64,000 bases of DNA, from assembly GCF_947500795.1 (NCBI RefSeq), contig NZ_CANMTE010000001.1, positions 682,001 through 746,000 on the forward strand, written 5' to 3'. The notes beneath the pieces are model-generated. The model was not told where the DNA came from, ran no database searches, and worked only from the letters and a program-made list of their open reading frames with translations. The translations under genes and the position numbers were made by a program. Position 1 is the stretch's first letter, and each line of letters opens with the position of its first letter. Below are positions 1 to 8,204 of the stretch, piece after piece. This stretch comes from an uncultured Gelidibacter sp. GTDB lineage: Bacteria > Bacteroidota > Bacteroidia > Flavobacteriales > Flavobacteriaceae.

Positions 1-371
1 GTAAACGTTCTTTTGAAAGACGCATATCCAAATTCACGACGTGTGTAAGTTTCTTCTTTAACTTCGTTTTCTTCCTTACGCTCTGAAGAAATGGAAAGCA
101 CTTTATTATCGACATCAATATTAAAATCAGATTTTTTCATTCCAGGAACTGCAATTTCCAAAAAGAATTCCTCAGCATTTTCTTTAATATTCACTGCTGG
201 AAGCGTCATTCCTGTATTGAAATTAGACAAAAAACCTGTGCCCCTTCCATTGTCAAACATATCCTCTATCCAAGATGAAAATGTTGGTAAAGAAGAGGTA
301 TGTCTTGAAGCTGTATTTCTTTGTGTAGAAACATCATTTCTATTTTTCTGAATTGTTGCTAAACTACTCAT
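1..371 (-). CDS. Hsp20/alpha-crystallin small heat shock protein (3' end cut by window edge)
   Basis: Small heat shock proteins are cytoplasmic ATP-independent holdases that bind unfolding clients. Reading down from an ATG at 369-371, the frame stays open to the window edge, giving about 123 residues without a stop. The N-terminal 45 residues are Ser/Asn/Thr-rich and variable, as in the family. The alpha-crystallin domain starts near residue 55 (LPAVNIKEN, then EIAVPGMKKSDF), and the next strand reads LSISSERK. The end of the domain and the IxI tail lie outside the window. No Shine-Dalgarno is visible. The upstream region carries inverted repeats (477-519) and a possible -7 element, TAGCTTTG, at 438-431. 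Family assignment is firm; the 3' end is unseen. Confidence 0.9.
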   Translation of the reverse strand, partial: MSSLATIQKNRNDVSTQRNTASRHTSSLPTFSSWIEDMFDNGRGTGFLSNFNTGMTLPAVNIKENAEEFFLEIAVPGMKKSDFNIDVDNKVLSISSERKEENEVKEETYTRREFGYASFKRTF

Positions 372-476
372 GGTTCATCAAATTTTTAAGTTAAACTTCA
401 TTTTCGATACCTCTATTTCAAAATCGATACCAAAGCTAAATTTGTGTGAATTCGGTTGAATTTTTACCTTAAAACC

Positions 477-519
477 GTCATTTTGACATAGTTAATCGTC
501 TAAATACTAACAAAATGAC
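477..519. promoter_or_regulatory. Inverted repeats upstream of the hsp20 gene
   Basis: GTCATTTTG at 477-485 is matched by CAAAATGAC at 511-519 with a 25-base spacer. The left arm is itself a small palindrome (GTCA-TTT-TGAC, 477-487). The site lies about 105-150 bases upstream of the hsp20 start and just behind the 3D-domain gene. This would suit an operator or upstream activator site for heat-shock control. The repeats are seen directly; the regulatory role is inference. Confidence 0.35.
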
Positions 520-554
520 AGTTTTTAGGAATTAAAAGTATTAGCGAAGAAAGT

Positions 555-974
555 TTACTTTGATGCTTTTTTTATAGTTTCTTTTGATAGTTTGTAATCG
601 ATACAGACTTGGCGTCGCCCCCATTCTCTTGCTGCCTCAATATCATCACCCATATAAATATCAATATGATTACGCCATTTGCGATGCATTTTATCCTTTA
701 CCAAATACACATCGTCAAAACCTTCAATCATGACCGGTGTATTATGTTTAAAGCCCTTGCGTAACAAATCAGGGGAAACGGCAATATATCTCATTCCTGG
801 TTTTAGACTATCACCAAATGCTGTAAGGTGAGGCCTACTACTTGTTTGATCGACAGTGGAATTATAGGCACTTGCGATAACAGTAACAGAATCCCATATT
901 TCTAAAGGCTCTTCTTTAGGGGATTTCTTACAACCTGTTACTATTAAGAATAACAATAAAAAACGTATTTGCAT
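555..974 (-). CDS. 3D (Asp-Asp-Asp) domain lipoprotein
   Basis: The product is about 139 residues with a lipoprotein signal (MQIRFLLLFLIVTGC, lipobox IVTGC at residues 12-16), so it is probably membrane-anchored. The rest matches the 3D domain: TAFGDSL, then YIAVSPDLL, a conserved DK pair, HIDIYMGDD, and AREWGRRQV. This fold is the double-psi beta-barrel of MltA-like lytic transglycosylases and the C-termini of Rpf-like proteins, and three Asp residues line its active site. A role in peptidoglycan turnover is inferred from the fold. An in-frame TTG lies five codons upstream, but the ATG at 974 gives the cleaner signal peptide. The gene is divergent from the M19 peptidase. Confidence 0.8.
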   Translation of the reverse strand: MQIRFLLLFLIVTGCKKSPKEEPLEIWDSVTVIASAYNSTVDQTSSRPHLTAFGDSLKPGMRYIAVSPDLLRKGFKHNTPVMIEGFDDVYLVKDKMHRKWRNHIDIYMGDDIEAAREWGRRQVCIDYKLSKETIKKASK

Positions 975-1050
975 GAAATAAATATACAACTTATAGAAAC
1001 ATTAATTCATTTTTGTAACTTGTCACGTCACAAATATATTATTGAAACCT

Positions 1051-2367
1051 ATGAAAAAAACTATTCTCTCTTTAAGTTTATTAACGCTTTTTATGAGCTG
1101 TAAAGACGACACTAAAAAAATGGCTGAACCTGATTCAAAACAAGATTCCATTGCGCTTATAGAACGTGCAAAAGCCATTCACGAACGTGTCATTACGCTA
1201 GATACGCATTGTGATTTTAATGTTGCTAATTTTACAGATGAAACCAACTATACGCAAGATTTGTCATCGCAGGTTACCTTGCCTAAAATGGACCAAGGCG
1301 GCTTGGATGTTGCATGGTTTATAGTGTATACAGGGCAAGAGGAATTAACGGATGCTGGTTTCAAAAAGGCTCATGAAACTGCTATGGGGAAGTTTAATGC
1401 CATTCACAAATTGGTAGATGACATTGCTCCAGAACAAATTGAATTGGCGGTTACTTCTGATGATGTGAGACGTATCGTGAAAGCCGGAAAAAAAGTGGCT
1501 ATGATTGGTATTGAAAATGGCTATCCTGTTGGTAAAGACCTCGCAAATGTTGAGAAGTTTTACAACTTAGGTGGTCGATACATGTCTTTGTCGCACAACG
1601 GACACAGCCAATTAAGTGATAGCAATACTGGGGAAGAAGATTCTGTTTGGTTGAATAATGGACTGAGCGAATTAGGGAAGAAAGTTGTAAAAGAGATGAA
1701 TCGTTTAGGGATGATGATTGATGTGTCTCACCCAAGTAAGGAAGCGATGAAGCAGATGATTGAATTATCAGAAGCTCCAATTATAGCTTCTCATTCTTCA
1801 GCAAGAGCTTTGTGTGATCATAGTAGAAATTTAGATGATGAACAATTAGAGTGGTTAAAGAAAAACGGTGGCGTTGTGCAAACCGTTGCTTTTGCTGCAT
1901 ATTTAAATACGGAAAAGGCTGAGAAATATGCTGCTTTTCAAAAAGAAGTGGGCTTAAAAGTGATGGATTCTATGAATGTGGCCTATTTAGAACGCAGTGA
2001 TCTTAAGGAATTGTCTAGCGAAGAGCGTGACGCTTATTATTCTGTTTTAGAAAAGGTAAGACCTATTGTTGATGCAAAAATTAAGGGTATGAAAAATGCT
2101 CCAAAAGCAGTAAATGTTGCTGATTTTGTAGATCATATTGATTATATGGTGAACAAAATTGGAATTGAGCATGTTGGCATCAGTAGCGATTTTGATGGCG
2201 GAGGTGGAATTGATGGCTGGAACGATGCTTCAGAAACCTTTAATGTGACTTTAGAACTTGTGAAACGCGGTTATACCGAAGAACAGATTGGATTTCTTTG
2301 GAGTGGTAATTTACTACGTGTGCTAGATGATGTGCAAGCTTATGCGAAAAGCGTACAGAAAAGCTAA
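1051..2367 (+). CDS. Membrane dipeptidase (peptidase M19) lipoprotein
   Basis: This is a renal-dipeptidase-type zinc metallopeptidase that hydrolyses dipeptides, often with a D-residue or dehydro-residue at the C-terminal side. The ATG at 1051 begins a lipoprotein signal (MKKTILSLSLLTLFMSCKDD), placing the enzyme in the envelope; the TTG three codons upstream is not needed. Family motifs are TLDTHCDFN (first zinc-binding region), IGIENGYPV, LSHNGHSQL, MIDVSHPS, IIASHSSARAL with RNLDD, and ISSDFDGGGG near the C-terminus. The length of 438 residues is normal for flavobacterial M19 enzymes with an insertion before the last motif. The gene ends in a strong hairpin terminator. Peptide scavenging or cell-wall peptide turnover is the likely role. 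Confidence 0.93.
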   Translation: MKKTILSLSLLTLFMSCKDDTKKMAEPDSKQDSIALIERAKAIHERVITLDTHCDFNVANFTDETNYTQDLSSQVTLPKMDQGGLDVAWFIVYTGQEELTDAGFKKAHETAMGKFNAIHKLVDDIAPEQIELAVTSDDVRRIVKAGKKVAMIGIENGYPVGKDLANVEKFYNLGGRYMSLSHNGHSQLSDSNTGEEDSVWLNNGLSELGKKVVKEMNRLGMMIDVSHPSKEAMKQMIELSEAPIIASHSSARALCDHSRNLDDEQLEWLKKNGGVVQTVAFAAYLNTEKAEKYAAFQKEVGLKVMDSMNVAYLERSDLKELSSEERDAYYSVLEKVRPIVDAKIKGMKNAPKAVNVADFVDHIDYMVNKIGIEHVGISSDFDGGGGIDGWNDASETFNVTLELVKRGYTEEQIGFLWSGNLLRVLDDVQAYAKSVQKS

Positions 2368-2386
2368 CAAGATATATCAGTTATTA

Positions 2387-2413
2387 AAAAAGTCCGCTAT
2401 ATGCGGACTTTTT
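2387..2413. terminator. Bidirectional rho-independent terminator
   Basis: An 11-bp perfect stem, AAAAAGTCCGC / GCGGACTTTTT, encloses a TATAT loop. The A-run and T-run on the two sides make it usable in both directions. It sits between the convergent M19 and DUF2007 genes. Confidence 0.9.
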
Positions 2414-2434
2414 CATTTTATAATTATTACCATT

Positions 2435-2638
2435 TTAGGATGTGGTGCTTTCTAAAAGCATCTGTGCCTTTTCGGCATCAGCATCCGCTACGTATATTTC
2501 TATGTCTCCATCAATAACAAGAAAAGATGAATCTGATTTATTCAATACTTGGTATTCGATGTTTTCGTTTTCCAAAAGGTTTTTGATTTCCATGACCCTA
2601 ACCTGAGAAGTCCCTGAATATATTTTTACGTCGCTCAT
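2435..2638 (-). CDS. DUF2007 small protein (putative signal-transducing protein)
   Basis: The product is 67 residues, acidic and soluble, with no signal peptide. The pattern KIYSGTSQVRVMEIKNLLENENIEYQVLN, a hydrophobic strand (SFLVIDGDIEIYV), then an ADAEKAQMLLES helix is that of the DUF2007 family, a small ferredoxin-like alpha/beta fold with ACT-like topology. Its biochemical function is not established. It is transcribed alone, convergent with the M19 gene and sharing its terminator. The ATG at 2636-2638 is the only sensible start. Confidence 0.8.
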   Translation of the reverse strand: MSDVKIYSGTSQVRVMEIKNLLENENIEYQVLNKSDSSFLVIDGDIEIYVADADAEKAQMLLESTTS

Positions 2639-2752
2639 AATGCTAGAATTTAAAAGTGAGGTTTATCTTTCTAAGATAATGAAAAAAAGCGACTTAAGAA
2701 TGACGATATTAAAATCTCATGATTTTGAAAATTAGATTTCCCACTAAAAATA

Positions 2753-2787
2753 AAACCAGTGCTTGAAGTACTTACAAACACTGGTTT
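2753..2787 (-). terminator. Terminator of the fused E1 gene
   Basis: AAACCAGTG (2753-2761) pairs with CACTGGTTT (2779-2787). Read on the minus strand, the hairpin is followed by TTTTATTTTT. It lies about 50 bases past the stop codon of the E1 gene. The loop is long (17 bases). Confidence 0.7.
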
Positions 2788-2838
2788 AGATCAATTTATT
2801 TTATCTGAATTTCAGGATTCAGTAATAATCACTAACGA

Positions 2839-4839
2839 TTAATATTCTAAAACTCCTCGCAACGCTTCTTCAAACTTGCCTTTTGCTAAGTATTGTTCTT
2901 CCAATTGATTGATAAAAGGAATTGGAGTTTCCATACTTGCCACACGTTTTACTGGTGCATCCAAATACTCGAAACAGTTCTCCATAATCATCGCGCTTAA
3001 ATCGCTCGCAATTCCACCGAACATGGAGTCTTCTTGAAGAATTATAGCACGTCCCGTTTTCTTGACCGATTTATAAATTGCTTCAACATCTAATGGCTGG
3101 AGGGTTCTTAAATCGATAAGGTCAGCATTAATGTCTTCGTTTTTAGCTAAAGTATCCAACGCCCAATGTACACCAGCGCCATAAGTAATAATGGTAATAT
3201 CACTACCTTCCTTTAACAAGGCAGCTTCACCAAATGGAATTGTGAAATAATCAGTAGGAACTTCTTGACGTATACTTCTGTACAACGCTTTATGCTCAAA
3301 AAACAACACCGGATTTGGATCATTGATGGCAGTTGCCAACAATCCTTTTGCATCATAAGGAAACGCAGGATAAACCACTTTTAATCCAGGAGTTTTGGTA
3401 AACCAAGCTTCATTGGTCTGCGAATGGAAAGGTCCGGCAGCAACACCAGCGCCACAAGGCATTCTGACTACAACATCTGCTTTTTCGCTCCAACGGTAAT
3501 GGGATTTCGCTAAATAGTTAACAATTGGATTAAAACCTGAACTTACAAAGTCGGCAAATTGCATTTCTACAACCGATTTCATTCCAGCAATAGAAAGTCC
3601 CATTCCAGTCTCGACAATGGCAGATTCACAAATTGGTGTGTTGCGAACACGGTCTTTACCAAATTCAGCTACAAAACCTTCTGTGATTTTAAATGCACCA
3701 CCGTATTCTGCAATATCCTGACCCATGATGACAAGGTTTTTATGACGTTGCATACTTTGTCTTAAACCTTGGGAAATAGCGTCAATAAAACGAATATCTT
3801 CGGTATTTGATTTCGGCTCAACATTCTGATAATCAAATGGTGCATACACATCACCTAATTCAACACTTTCATCTGCTTTAATTGCTTCTTCTGCGCCTGC
3901 AGCTTGCAATGCTTGATCAATTTCAGCTTTAATTGCCATTTGAAATTGCTCATCTTGAGCCGTTGTTAAAACGCCTAAATTAAGCAGGTAATTTCTATAG
4001 TTATTGATAGGATCTTTTGCTTCCCATTCCTTTATTAATTCGCTAGGAACATATTTTGTACCACTGGCTTCTTCATGGCCACGCATTCTAAAGGTCTTAA
4101 ATTCGATTAAAATTGGACGTGGACGTTTACGGATGCTTTCGGCAAGCTTTAAAACTTTGCCGTAGACTTCAAGAATATTATTTCCATCTAAAATAAAGGA
4201 GTCAATGCCATAGCCCTTGCCTCTATCTGCTAAATCTTTACAAAAGTATTGCTCAGAAGTTGGCGTGGATAGCCCATAACCGTTATTTTCAATACAGAAT
4301 ATGACAGGTAATTGCCAAACTGCAGCCACATTTAAAGCTTCATGAAAATCGCCTTCACTTGTGCCGCCTTCTCCTGTAAACACTGCTGTTACTTGATTTT
4401 TGTTTTGGAGCTTACTTGCAAGTGCAATCCCATCAGCTACACCCAATTGTGGCCCTAAATGGGAAATCATCCCTACAATATGAAACTCTTGAGTACCAAA
4501 ATGGAACGAGCGGTCGCGCCCTTTTGTAAACCCATTGGCTTTACCTTGCCATTGGCTAAAAAGTCGTTCTAAAGGAATATCTCGCGTGGTGAAAACTCCA
4601 AGATTACGGTGCATTGGTAAAATATATTCGTCAGATTGTAAAGCCATGGTCACCCCCACAGAAATAGCTTCCTGGCCAATGCCTGAAAACCATTTTGATA
4701 CTTTACCCTGACGAAGTAGGATTAACATCTTTTCTTCTATCAATCTAGGCTTAAGCATAGTCTTGTATAGCTGAAGAAGTGTCTTGTTATCGAGATTCTT
4801 TTTATCGTATTGAATCGCGCTTTTGGTAGATGTCAACAT
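2839..4839 (-). CDS. Fused E1 alpha/beta subunit of a 2-oxoacid dehydrogenase complex
   Basis: This is the thiamine-diphosphate-dependent E1 component, which decarboxylates a 2-oxoacid and transfers the acyl group to E2 lipoyl. Residues 20-330 are the alpha part; the ThDP/Mg motif is GEGGTSEGD (156-164) with ENN at 184-186. Residues about 345-666 are the beta (transketolase-like) part, starting IRFIDAISQG and containing GQDIAEYGGAF, a GMKSVVEMQFADF stretch and the C-terminal transketolase domain. Separate subunits are usual elsewhere; this single 666-residue chain is common in Bacteroidota. The substrate could be branched-chain 2-oxoacids or pyruvate; the sequence alone does not decide. No E2 or E3 gene is adjacent. 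The gene is transcribed alone, divergent from the oxygenase gene. Confidence 0.92.
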   Translation of the reverse strand: MLTSTKSAIQYDKKNLDNKTLLQLYKTMLKPRLIEEKMLILLRQGKVSKWFSGIGQEAISVGVTMALQSDEYILPMHRNLGVFTTRDIPLERLFSQWQGKANGFTKGRDRSFHFGTQEFHIVGMISHLGPQLGVADGIALASKLQNKNQVTAVFTGEGGTSEGDFHEALNVAAVWQLPVIFCIENNGYGLSTPTSEQYFCKDLADRGKGYGIDSFILDGNNILEVYGKVLKLAESIRKRPRPILIEFKTFRMRGHEEASGTKYVPSELIKEWEAKDPINNYRNYLLNLGVLTTAQDEQFQMAIKAEIDQALQAAGAEEAIKADESVELGDVYAPFDYQNVEPKSNTEDIRFIDAISQGLRQSMQRHKNLVIMGQDIAEYGGAFKITEGFVAEFGKDRVRNTPICESAIVETGMGLSIAGMKSVVEMQFADFVSSGFNPIVNYLAKSHYRWSEKADVVVRMPCGAGVAAGPFHSQTNEAWFTKTPGLKVVYPAFPYDAKGLLATAINDPNPVLFFEHKALYRSIRQEVPTDYFTIPFGEAALLKEGSDITIITYGAGVHWALDTLAKNEDINADLIDLRTLQPLDVEAIYKSVKKTGRAIILQEDSMFGGIASDLSAMIMENCFEYLDAPVKRVASMETPIPFINQLEEQYLAKGKFEEALRGVLEY

Positions 4840-4944
4840 AAGGTTAGCGTTTTAAATTCCAAATGTAAATAAAAATAGAGAGAATGACTCTAAACCCTAG
4901 TTTTTTTAGCGTAATAAAGCGACTTCCTTTTACAGTATTTTCGT

Positions 4945-4952
4945 TACTTTTG
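4945..4952 (+). promoter_or_regulatory. Bacteroidota-type -7 element for the 2OG-oxygenase gene
   Basis: TACTTTTG matches TAnnTTTG exactly, 36 bases before the ATG at 4988. The upstream GTG (4952) overlaps this element, which argues for the ATG as true start. No clear -33 TTG is seen. Confidence 0.5.
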
Positions 4953-4987
4953 TGATAACACAGTTAAATATAAAAACAGATATAGCA

Positions 4988-5938
4988 ATGAATGTGATTC
5001 CAAGTGTAAACCTTCAGGATTTTGTCTCAGGAGATCCCGTTAGGAAACAAAAGTTTATTGACGAAATTGGGAAAGCCTATGAAGAGATAGGTTTTGTTGC
5101 CCTAAAAGGTCACTTTTTAGATGATGCCTTGGTGGATGATCTTTATGAAGAGGTAAAGAATTTCTTTTCGTTGCCTACAGACGTCAAACAAAAATATGAG
5201 ATTCCAGGAATTGGTGGTCAGCGAGGCTATGTGTCTTTTGGAAAAGAAAGTGCAAAAGGCCAAAAGCAAGGCGATTTAAAAGAGTTTTGGCATTTTGGAC
5301 AGTATGTTGAAGATGATCCTGTTCGCGCTAAAGAATATCCTGAAAATGTTCAGGTTGCGGAATTGCCAAGATTTAATGAAATTGGTAAGGAAGCCTATGC
5401 CATGCTAGAAAAGACTGCAAAATATGTGCTTAGAGCATTGGCGTTGCATTTAAATTTAGAGGAAACCTATTTTGATAACTATATTCATAATGGTAATTCT
5501 ATATTAAGACCTATTCATTATCCGCCAATTAAAGAAGAGCCTAAAGATGCGGTTCGTGCGGCAGCGCATGGCGATATCAATTTGATAACGCTTTTGATGG
5601 GTGCACAAGGTCGTGGATTGCAAGTACAAAATCATAAAGGCGAATGGATTGATGCTATTGCTGAGCCTGATGAATTGATGATTAATGTTGGGGACATGCT
5701 TTCAAGACACACCAATAACAAATTGAAATCTACCATTCACCGTGTGGTCAATCCGCCAAGGGAATTATGGGGAACGTCGCGTTATTCCATCCCATTTTTT
5801 ATGCATCCTATAAGTGAAATGAAACTGGACGTTTTAGAAGGTTGTATTGATGATGAGAATCCGAAGCAGTTTGATGATATCACTGCTGGCGAATTTTTGA
5901 CGGAACGCTTGATTGAACTCGGATTAATTAAAAAATAA
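4988..5938 (+). CDS. 2-oxoglutarate/Fe(II)-dependent dioxygenase (isopenicillin N synthase family)
   Basis: This is a soluble non-haem iron oxygenase of 316 residues. The N-terminal DIOX_N part begins IPSVNLQDF and includes EIGFVALKGH. The jelly-roll core carries the iron triad: H194 and D196 (AAHGDINLIT) and H251 (STIHRVV). R265 in RYSIPFF would bind 2-oxoglutarate. The usual family length is 300-350. Bacterial members act on amino-acid-derived or small-molecule substrates, and the actual substrate cannot be told here. The start was chosen because the -7 promoter element lies just upstream. The gene is divergent from the E1 gene and 68 bases ahead of the SUI1 gene. Confidence 0.9.
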   Translation: MNVIPSVNLQDFVSGDPVRKQKFIDEIGKAYEEIGFVALKGHFLDDALVDDLYEEVKNFFSLPTDVKQKYEIPGIGGQRGYVSFGKESAKGQKQGDLKEFWHFGQYVEDDPVRAKEYPENVQVAELPRFNEIGKEAYAMLEKTAKYVLRALALHLNLEETYFDNYIHNGNSILRPIHYPPIKEEPKDAVRAAAHGDINLITLLMGAQGRGLQVQNHKGEWIDAIAEPDELMINVGDMLSRHTNNKLKSTIHRVVNPPRELWGTSRYSIPFFMHPISEMKLDVLEGCIDDENPKQFDDITAGEFLTERLIELGLIKK

Positions 5939-6006
5939 AAAGTAGTTGGTAATTGCTATGGGTTTCTTTGTAACTCATAGCAATTTCTGATTGAAGACTG
6001 AAGACT

Positions 6007-6330
6007 ATGGATTTAGAAGACCAACTCAAAAAGTTGTTCCCAGAACATACACCCGAAGAAACTCCCGAAGAAGAAGCCTCCAATATTTGGTTGCAAGATG
6101 ATCCTATCATTTGCAAATATGAAAAGCGAAAAGGCAAGCCAATTACCATTTTAGAAGGCTATACTGGAGCTACGGAAGATTTTAAATTATTGGCCAAAGA
6201 ACTCAAGACCAAACTCAGTGTTGGCGGCAGTTTTAAGGATGACAAAATTATTATTCAAGGTGATTATAGAGATAAAATTATGGCAATATTAAAAGAAAAA
6301 GGTTTTGCTGTAAAACGTGTAGGTGGCTAA
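6007..6330 (+). CDS. SUI1/eIF1-family translation factor (YciH-like)
   Basis: The product is a 107-residue cytoplasmic protein. The acidic N-terminal 35 residues (many Glu, a PEE-type stretch) lead to a SUI1 domain: RKGKPITILEGYTG, then LAKELKTKLSVGGSFKDDKIIIQGDYRD and a C-terminal KGFAVKRVGG. The basic loop and the GGS-K turn are the hallmark of eIF1/SUI1, which binds the small ribosomal subunit near the P site and affects start-codon fidelity. In bacteria the role is less defined. The stop codon overlaps the next ATG by one base (TAATG), so translation is probably coupled to the DUF1835 gene. Confidence 0.9.
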   Translation: MDLEDQLKKLFPEHTPEETPEEEASNIWLQDDPIICKYEKRKGKPITILEGYTGATEDFKLLAKELKTKLSVGGSFKDDKIIIQGDYRDKIMAILKEKGFAVKRVGG

Positions 6331-7259
6331 TGGCATCTAAAATTCTACATATCACTAATGGAAATAATCTGACCAATTATTTAAAGGAACTGCGTTATAA
6401 AGGCCACTTTTTAACCTGGCAAGAAATGTTGTGCGAAGGGCCAACTACCGAGCGCATTACTACCGTAGAGTTCTATAATCTTAGAAAAGAGTTTCTGCAG
6501 GAGTTTTATGATATTGAGATAAATGAAGATGAACTGATTCATGAAATTGATATTTTAAACCATACAGAGAAATTCGATGAAATTGTACTATGGTTTGAAT
6601 ATGATTTATTCTGTCATATCAATCTCATCGCAATAATAACGCTGATTCAGCAAAAACACATTACGCTCCCACTCTCTTTGGTGTGTAGTGGTCGTATAAA
6701 AGGAGAAAAGGAATTTAAGGCATTGACCGAATTAAATCCTGAGCAACTTCTTCAGCATTATGAAACCCGGATTAAGTTGACCTCAGAAGATGCTGAATTG
6801 ATGAAATCCTTGTGGCGCGTGTATTGTGGTAAAGATCATAATCTTTTTAAACCTTATATTGTCCAAAAATCGTCTTTTCCGTATTTGAGTAGTTGTTTAA
6901 AAGCGCATTTGGAACGCTTTCCAGATTCAAAAACGGGACTTTCAACATTAGAAACACACACCCTTCAAATGATTGAAGACCATAACATAAAATCGAAACG
7001 TCATTTGTTAGGCTATATTCTTAATTTCCAAGGCTATTATGGATTTGGAGACCTTCAAATTAGTCGAATGATTGATTTGTTAGATATCTTTTATGACCAG
7101 GAAGATGAGCGGTTAGTCCTTAACAGAAAAGGATTTGAGGCTATTGAAGGTGTACGCGATTTTTCATCAGAAATTAAATCTCCAATGATATTTGGAGGCG
7201 TTAAAAAATTAGATTTTCAGTTTAGCAAAGCTGAAAATAAACTTATAAAATCAATTTAA
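6330..7259 (+). CDS. DUF1835 domain protein of unknown function
   Basis: The product is 309 residues, soluble, without a signal peptide. It begins ILHITNGNNLTNYLKEL and continues with LTWQEMLCEGPT and FDEIVLWFEYDLFC, the pattern of DUF1835, whose members are found in Bacteroidota and Bacillota. The remainder is mostly helical with a DEDERLVLNRKG-type strand near residue 270. No catalytic motif can be named with confidence. Both ends overlap the neighbours by one base in TAATG junctions, so it forms a coupled unit with SUI1 upstream and the nucleoside phosphorylase downstream. Confidence 0.75.
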   Translation: MASKILHITNGNNLTNYLKELRYKGHFLTWQEMLCEGPTTERITTVEFYNLRKEFLQEFYDIEINEDELIHEIDILNHTEKFDEIVLWFEYDLFCHINLIAIITLIQQKHITLPLSLVCSGRIKGEKEFKALTELNPEQLLQHYETRIKLTSEDAELMKSLWRVYCGKDHNLFKPYIVQKSSFPYLSSCLKAHLERFPDSKTGLSTLETHTLQMIEDHNIKSKRHLLGYILNFQGYYGFGDLQISRMIDLLDIFYDQEDERLVLNRKGFEAIEGVRDFSSEIKSPMIFGGVKKLDFQFSKAENKLIKSI

Positions 7260-8128
7260 TGGCACTAGCGGCATCAGAACTTATATTAAACCCAGACGGC
7301 AGCGTTTATCATTTAAATTTAAGGCCAGAACACTTGGCCAATACCGTTATAACTGTAGGTGATCCTGACCGAGTGGATAGTATTACGGAGCATTTTGATA
7401 CTGTAGAATTTCAAACTCGAAAAAGAGAATTTCACACGCAAACTGGTATTTATAAAGGCAAACGCATCACCGTGATTTCTACAGGAATTGGTACGGATAA
7501 CATCGATATTGTGTTGAATGAATTGGACGCGTTAGTCAATATAGACCTGCAAACACGCACCATTAAAGAGACGTTGACTACATTGGAAATCATCAGGGTT
7601 GGCACTTCGGGCTCTATTCAAAAGGAAATTCCCGTAGATTCTTTTTTAATCAGCAATTATGCAGTGGGGTTTGATAGTTTGTTGCATTTTTATAAGAATG
7701 AAGACATTCAGGATCACGACATTTCAGATGCGCTTGTAAAGCATACCAATTGGAGTACTTTAAAATCTAAACAGTATATTGTTAAGTGTAATGACGAGTT
7801 GTTTAATAGATTTAGTTCTGATAAAACCGTAAAGGGCTTTACAGCAACAAACGTAGGTTTTTACGGGCCTCAAGGCCGAGTTTTGAGACTTCCTGTGGAA
7901 GATGGTACGCTAAATGATAAATTGGCAAGCTTTAGATACAACAACATGCCGATTACAAATCTTGAAATGGAAACCGCTGGAATTTATGCGCTTTCAGCTC
8001 TTTTAGGTCATAAAGCGTTGTCTATGAATGCGATTATTGCCAATAGAGCCACAGGGGAATTTAGTGATGATCCTGCAGAGGTGGTCAATGAGCTTATAAC
8101 CTATACATTAGATAAATTAGTGCAGTAA
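7259..8128 (+). CDS. Nucleoside phosphorylase (uridine phosphorylase-like)
   Basis: This belongs to the PNP/UDP phosphorylase family, which splits a nucleoside with phosphate into a free base and ribose-1-phosphate. Family motifs are TVGDPDRVD near residue 32 (phosphate binding), STGIGTDN around 77, RVGTSGSIQ near 118 and NLEMETAGIYAL near 237, where Glu and Met would bind the ribose. The length of 289 residues is slightly above the usual 250-260. The substrate base is not decided by the sequence. It is the third gene of the coupled SUI1-DUF1835 unit; a solute-binding-like gene follows after 76 bases. Confidence 0.9.
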   Translation: MALAASELILNPDGSVYHLNLRPEHLANTVITVGDPDRVDSITEHFDTVEFQTRKREFHTQTGIYKGKRITVISTGIGTDNIDIVLNELDALVNIDLQTRTIKETLTTLEIIRVGTSGSIQKEIPVDSFLISNYAVGFDSLLHFYKNEDIQDHDISDALVKHTNWSTLKSKQYIVKCNDELFNRFSSDKTVKGFTATNVGFYGPQGRVLRLPVEDGTLNDKLASFRYNNMPITNLEMETAGIYALSALLGHKALSMNAIIANRATGEFSDDPAEVVNELITYTLDKLVQ

Positions 8129-8204
8129 GTAAATTGCACTTAAAAACGAAAACGAAATCAACACACTTCCTAGCAAATTTGGGAGGTGAAATATATTATT
8201 CTTG

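Noticed and set aside
91-351. 86-residue plus-strand open frame
   Set aside because: It lies antisense inside the hsp20 gene, which has clear alpha-crystallin motifs; no family features in the antisense product.
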